From Bombyx mori (lineage: Eukaryota; Arthropoda; Insecta; Lepidoptera; Bombycidae), in assembly GCF_030269925.1 (NCBI RefSeq), contig NC_085124.1, positions 12,710,001-12,774,000 of the forward strand: 64,000 nucleotides of DNA, given 5' to 3'. The notes under the pieces are model-generated. The model saw only the letters and a program-made list of their open reading frames with translations. It was not told the origin of the DNA and did no database searches. Shown here in pieces: positions 59,304 through 64,000 of the stretch. The translations under genes were made by a program, and so were the position numbers. The first letter of the stretch is position 1. Each line of letters starts with the position of its first letter.

Positions 59304-59990
59304 TTTATTTTTTATTGCCCGACGAGGCAGACGAGCATACGGCCCACCTGATGGTAAGTGATTACCGTCGCTCATGGACGTCAGCAAATGCCAGGGGCAG
59401 AGCCAAGCCGCTGCTTACCGCTTAATACTCTCCACAAGCCTCGTTTGAAGAAGGACATTTCATAGCGCTCGGGAAAGTCGGGAAAGAAAGTTGAAGTCGT
59501 CGTGGCCTAAAGGATAAGACGTCCGGTGCATTCGTTGTTGCGATGCACCGGTGTTCGAATCCCGCAGGCGGGTACCAATTTTTCTAATTAAATACGTACT
59601 TAACAAATATTCACGATTGACTTCCACGGTGAAGGAATAACATCGTGTAATAAAAGTAAAAAACCCGCAAAATTATAATTTGCGTAATCACTGGTGGTAG
59701 GACCTCTTGTGAGTCCGCACGGGTAGGTACCACCGCCCGGCCTATTTCTGCCGTGAAGCAGTTAATGCGTTTCGGTTTGAAGGGTGGGGCAGCCGTTGTA
59801 ACTATACTGAGACCTTAGAACTTATATCTCAAGGTGGGTGGCGCATTTGCGTTGTAGATGTCTATGGGCTGTAGAGCCCATAAGTGGCTACTAGTAGCCA
59901 CTTAACACCAGGTGGGCTGTGAGCTCGTCCACCCATCTAAGCAATAAAAAAAAAAAAAACATCGTGGAGGGAAGAGCTCACTGATGGAAA
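59304..59990 (-). mobile_element. CR1/Jockey-type LINE 3' end split by a Bm1
   Basis: 59304-59483 carries the tail and the gccaggggcagagccaagcc and gaagaaggacatttcatagc blocks. Sequence like the next LINE block (catcgtggagggaagagctc) resumes after the Bm1 at about 59960. Boundaries approximate. Confidence 0.6.
59496..59959 (+). mobile_element. Full-length Bm1 SINE
   Basis: Most complete copy here. Head gtcgtcgtggcctaaaggat (A box) and gtgttcgaatcccgc (B box), body, gtaggtaccaccgcc, ctatttctgccgtgaagcag, tail taagcaat and an A-run. An extra palindromic segment sits at 59864-59903 near the tail. The tRNA-derived head provides an internal pol III promoter. Confidence 0.93.
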
Positions 59991-59999
59991 ACTCTTCCA

Positions 60000-60974
60000 C
60001 TGAGCGATGAACTATTGTCGTTTTATTTTAAATTCTATTAAAAATAACCTTCAAATCGTCTAGCTTAATACTCGACTTTTAGATTTTTCAATCAAAACTC
60101 ACGCGGTCAGTCCGTGTAACTGTTTATTTAGTTATAGTTATTACGAAATATGTCATTGAATTCCCTCGTTTAGGTCTGATTTATGAAACAAGCACTAAGT
60201 CTTGTCATTACTAACTAGCTTTCCGCGATGAAAGGTAGCCTAATATTTCCCAGGGTACAACCTATTTCCATGCCGAATTTCTTCATAGTCATTTTGGTTA
60301 TTTGAGCGCGAAAACGTGATAGTTATTTTCCTAAAAATATTCATTTTTGTTACGCAACTTCTCGCATTTAACAAGCTAAAAGTATATACAGGTGAAGCAG
60401 GATGGTAGGTATGTATATATGTCGAAATAGTTTAGTTTAATCTGTGTCTTTACGATGTCATTGTCAGTTGGTTGGCAAAAGAAAGTGTCAGAGTTAAGAC
60501 GTTCCGTGGTTAAGGCGAGAAACACTGAAGTATGGCGAGAAATAAAATTAATTGTGAAACACTTGAGGAAGTATTGCTTTATTCTACTACGCCACCCCTC
60601 ATATTATATTTGAAATTTCGAAATAGGTAAATATATATATTTGAAATTTCGAAGTAAATTCCAAATAAATGTAAATAACAAGAACAAGATGGAGTTTTTT
60701 AAGACGGGGCAAGCCATTCGGTGTAAAAACCGTTATTTTGCGTCAAGTGTGAATTAAAATCCGGGTTTCTCAAGGATGTCTCTTAAGCCAATCGACAACA
60801 TCATGGAGCGAGCAAGAAGTTTCAAGTCAGTCACATTACAATAGGAAGTGAGCTACGTTCTCAGCTGCCTCTAGGCAAGCTCTGTACAAAGACCTGTTTG
60901 TTACATCTATAGCATTCTTTTGTTTTGCCAATAGTGGCCAGTAGCTTTTAGATTTTGGCTTTACAATGATTAAA
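60000..60974. other. Intergenic, nothing recognised
   Basis: No coding or repeat call. Confidence 0.35.
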
Positions 60975-61085
60975 GCGCGAATTCATAGGGCTCAGCCTGA
61001 GAGAGTTGGCTATAATCTGCCCTAACATGAGCAGTGCCTCGCAATCCAAACCCCACTGAGAAGATCCGAAACTCAGTGGATTATA
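60975..61085 (-). mobile_element. Jockey-like LINE 3' UTR fragment, diverged
   Basis: gggctcagcctgagagag, agcagtgcctcgcaatc and ctgagaagatcc blocks in antisense order. Confidence 0.5.
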
Positions 61086-61219
61086 ACAAGGCAACAACAA
61101 ACCAAAGCATCTCGGGAGATAAGTTATCTGAGCAGTACCGGGGAGAGATATTAGACCTCTTCAGGTTTCCATTCAGCTGTTTTCAGTCAGCAGTCCGAAT
61201 GCTGTTACGTATCTGTATG

Positions 61220-61434
61220 ACCCTGCCTATTGCTGCCGTGAAGCAGTAATGCGTTTCGGTTTGAAGGGTTGGGCAGCCGTTGTAACTATATTTGAGATCT
61301 TAGAACTTATATCTCAAGGTGGGTGGCGCATAGACATCTACAACATAAATTGTAGATGTCTATGGGCTCCAGTAACCACTTAACACCAGGTGGGCTGTCA
61401 GCTCGTCCACCCATCTAAGCAATAAATAAAAATA
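61220..61434 (+). mobile_element. Bm1 SINE 3' third with internal palindrome
   Basis: From cctattgctgccgtgaagc to taagcaataaat. A 36-bp inverted repeat replaces normal body sequence at 61329-61364. Confidence 0.85.
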
Positions 61435-61902
61435 AAAAATTGACATTGACATTGCAAACAGACGCTCTGTTTTCCCAATGCAAAATGCTTCGGCAATAAT
61501 GAGTTTTAACATGAAACAGTGCACAGATAAATTGATTAAAAAAATATTATTTAAACAAATTTTCTCACTAATAACCATTTTTAAATGAACACACCCAACC
61601 ACGGAACCATGCTGGTTCGAAAAATATATATATTTTATCAGTCACAAACACATTGTACGAAAGAGAATTATGAAATAATATTATTGTATAATTACGAATA
61701 ATGGCGAATGATGAAGGGCGCGATAAAAGAACGAATGTTCCCTTACGTCACGTAAAATTACGAATAAACAAATTATTATTTGGGTTTGTTGTCCAATAAT
61801 GGGGTGGATTAAATAAGGGTTGTTCTCTGAATATAATTGTCGAGTACTTTCGTGGTTATTTAGCTTTTTCTATATGTATTGTGTAATTTTATTTAAGCAT
61901 AT

Positions 61903-62290
61903 ACCGGTGTTCGAATCCCGCAGGCGGGTACCAAATTTTTCTAATGAAATACGTACTTAAGAAATGTTCACGATTGACTTCCACGGTGAAGGAATGACAT
62001 CGTGTAATAAAAATCAAACCCGCAAAAATTATAATTTACGTAATTACTGGTGGTAGGACCTCTTGTGAGTCCGCACGGGTAGGTACCACCACCTCGCCTA
62101 TTTCTGCCGTGAAGCAGTAATGCATTCCAGTTTGAAGGGTGGAGCAGCCGTTATAACTATACTGAGACCTTAGAAATTATATCTCAAGGTGGTTGGCGCA
62201 TTTGCGTTGTAGATGTCTATGGGCTCCAGTAACCACTTAACATCAGGTGGGCTGTGAGCTCGTCCACCCATCTAAGCAATAAAAAAAAAA
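61903..62290 (+). mobile_element. Bm1 SINE, 5'-truncated at the B box
   Basis: Starts exactly at accggtgttcgaatcccg and continues to the tail with an A-run; the A box is absent. Confidence 0.88.
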
Positions 62291-62419
62291 TGGCAGTTTC
62301 GTTCAGCGTTTCTCGCTTTTGTTTCGATCTATGTTTTGTTTCGATTTTGACGATCGTGTTGATAGAAACGGTCATGAGATTATTACACGAACTGCATTTA
62401 TCGAGCGCAATAATATATA

Positions 62420-62839
62420 CTAGAGGTCCCGCAGTAGTCGAAATTCGACAATAATTAATTGGAATTGTAAATTTGTACACTATTAAGATTGTATTTTATA
62501 CTTCTATAATCACAAATTTCGCCAAGACGACACTATAAAAAAATATTAACAAAGACAAACAATATTTAATCTATTCTCAGTTTGACAACAGTCGTCAAGA
62601 ACAAAACTTTGACAATAAATAGAATTAATGCGTGTGTGCGTCAAATACATGGTATGTAGTGTATGTAATGTTTTCTTTATTGATTTAATGTATCTTTTAT
62701 GCATTATTTAAAAAAAATATTAGCATTGTGCACTTCTTCTCTATAGTCTCTATAAGTGTGGAAAATTTCATACTCCTCCGTCCGCGCAATTTTCGTAAAA
62801 AGGGATACAAAGTTTTTGCTTCACGTATTAATATATAGA
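62420..62839 (-). mobile_element. Non-autonomous Helitron, uninterrupted family member
   Basis: Minus strand starts TCTATATATTAATACGTG after A and ends ...CTCTAG before T. The terminal hairpin is gtcgaaattcgac. It is the reference form for judging the nested copies at 1838, 51105 and 58370. Confidence 0.82.
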
Positions 62840-63588
62840 TTCTCTTTATTAATAAAATTAATTTTACTGTTTAAACTCGCTTTTGTTTGTCAAAATGTTA
62901 TTTTTGACGTTTGGATACTTCGTTTGAATATTCCATTGAATTTTCAAGACCATTTATCGCGACTATTGAGGTAATTATATTACATAATCACCATAATCAA
63001 CCAAAAATATAGCATATTATAACGACATAGATTTTATAATCATATTTAAAAATTCGTAGACAATTTAATCTTGATTTGTGTACACAACAATGCTCTCTTT
63101 CTCAATAAAAAAATAAATAAAGTCTTGTACAACAGAAATAGCGGGGTTATTCGGAAAAAGAAAAAAAAACGTCATGTTCATTCCAGACGCTTTCTTTCAT
63201 CGATTGATCATTAATCAGTCTCCATTACGAAAGCGCTCTAAATACGAACGGACGTCTATTTGTTTGGAAGCCGGATATTTTGCGGAAAATAATTCAGTAT
63301 TATCATCGATACCCTTTATTGTAACTCGATCGATCGATCAAAACAAACGAAGGTCGAATTACCTTAGTGATCGGGATGTCCGCCCGCTTCTGTTCAAAAA
63401 TAACTAAGCATCGGCAAACGGAGAAGTGCCAAAGAGATTTCTCGTTTTGTTAGAAGCGTTTGTATTTATGATTTACAATATAAATATGAACTTAAGACGC
63501 TTATGTTTAATTAGCCTTGTTCAAAACGAATCAACAAGGCTAATTCTCTGCTACAATTATTTGTGAAGAGGTAATTAATAAATAAATC
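62840..63588. other. Intergenic, with a 12-bp perfect hairpin at 63510-63544
   Basis: Nothing coding recognised; hairpin arms attagccttgtt and aacaaggctaat with an 11-nt loop. Confidence 0.4.
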
Positions 63589-64000
63589 TTTTTTTTATGA
63601 TTGAAAGATTACTGGTGATCCGGAGGCCTTTCCAGTTTCACCAGGACAGGTGGGCGAGCAAAGGCTCAGCCAAGAGGGGTGGGTTTTGCTAACAGCTGCC
63701 CGAACGCCTCCGAAGGAGACCTAACAACTCAAGAGCAATTGCTTCGCGAATGAATCTACTACCGGATCGGAATCGCGACCCACTGAGAAGATCCGGCGAG
63801 AAACTCAGCGGGCTGATGCATGGATTAGGTTGTACGTCGACCTCTTTGTTGAGTTCGACAAGTGCGGTTACCGGGGTTCCTCAGCCTGCTCCTAGTATTA
63901 GAGCTGAAGATATCTAATGCAAGAGCTATTGGATCTGGTGGATCCATAAGGACGTGTCTAGGTCGGTGACTTGCTCCTGCGTAGATATATGTGAGCGCAC
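63589..64000 (-). mobile_element. Jockey-like LINE 3' end, runs off the window
   Basis: Same 3' UTR variant and order as 7581-8000 (tatgattgaaagattactgg, cctttccagtttcaccagg, gatcggaatcgcgaccc), continuing toward ORF2 at the edge. Confidence 0.82.

Noticed and set aside
1..64000. CRISPR arrays, operons, phage or plasmid features
   Set aside because: None present; the sequence is animal nuclear DNA. Repeats are dispersed or tandem pairs, not spaced short repeats.

Overview
The window reads as nuclear DNA of a lepidopteran, almost certainly a silkworm (Bombyx mori or its close relative B. mandarina). It is AT-rich, has no bacterial gene organisation, and is full of the silkworm tRNA-derived SINE Bm1, 5'-truncated non-LTR retrotransposons and small Helitrons that start with TC, end with CTAG and sit between A and T. 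I found no intact host gene in 64 kb. The only trace of a host protein is a frameshifted piece of an NADPH-cytochrome P450 reductase-like sequence near 38.25-38.39 kb.

Layout. (1) 1-11834 is the visible part of the left copy of a very large direct duplication. Its near-identical partner is 21099-32931, at an offset of 21098 and then 21097 bp. The only differences noticed are one base in a poly-A run and one T/C at 9109/30206. Each copy carries the same series of repeats: CR1/Jockey-type LINE ends, Bm1 copies, a Helitron inside a Helitron, a LINE with target-site duplications (TSDs), two tRNA-derived SINEs, and a 638-bp element with perfect 40-bp inverted termini. (2) 11835-16119 is a 5'-truncated R1-clade non-LTR retrotransposon with a CCHC ORF1, an overlapping but internally deleted ORF2 and a poly-A tail. 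Its first base is exactly where the left duplication copy stops. (3) 16120-21098 is single-copy in the window. It holds two LINE 3' ends with TSDs, a Helitron and an 86/87-bp tandem repeat, and it runs directly into the right duplication copy. (4) 32932-64000 is single-copy, repeat-rich intergenic DNA. It contains RTE-like LINE 3' ends, at least eleven further Bm1 pieces, four LINE insertions with a readable TSD (including one of only 60 bp), three more Helitron groups, a foldback element, and a second R1-clade 3' end inserted into a Helitron with a 16-bp TSD.

Nothing here looks like a gene pathway. The interest is structural: how an insertion of an R1-clade element and a duplication of at least 11.8 kb came to share a breakpoint, and how elements are stacked inside each other. 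Clade names rest on recognising protein motifs and remembered consensus sequences, not on a database search. The two copies were compared by eye at many points, not by a full alignment.
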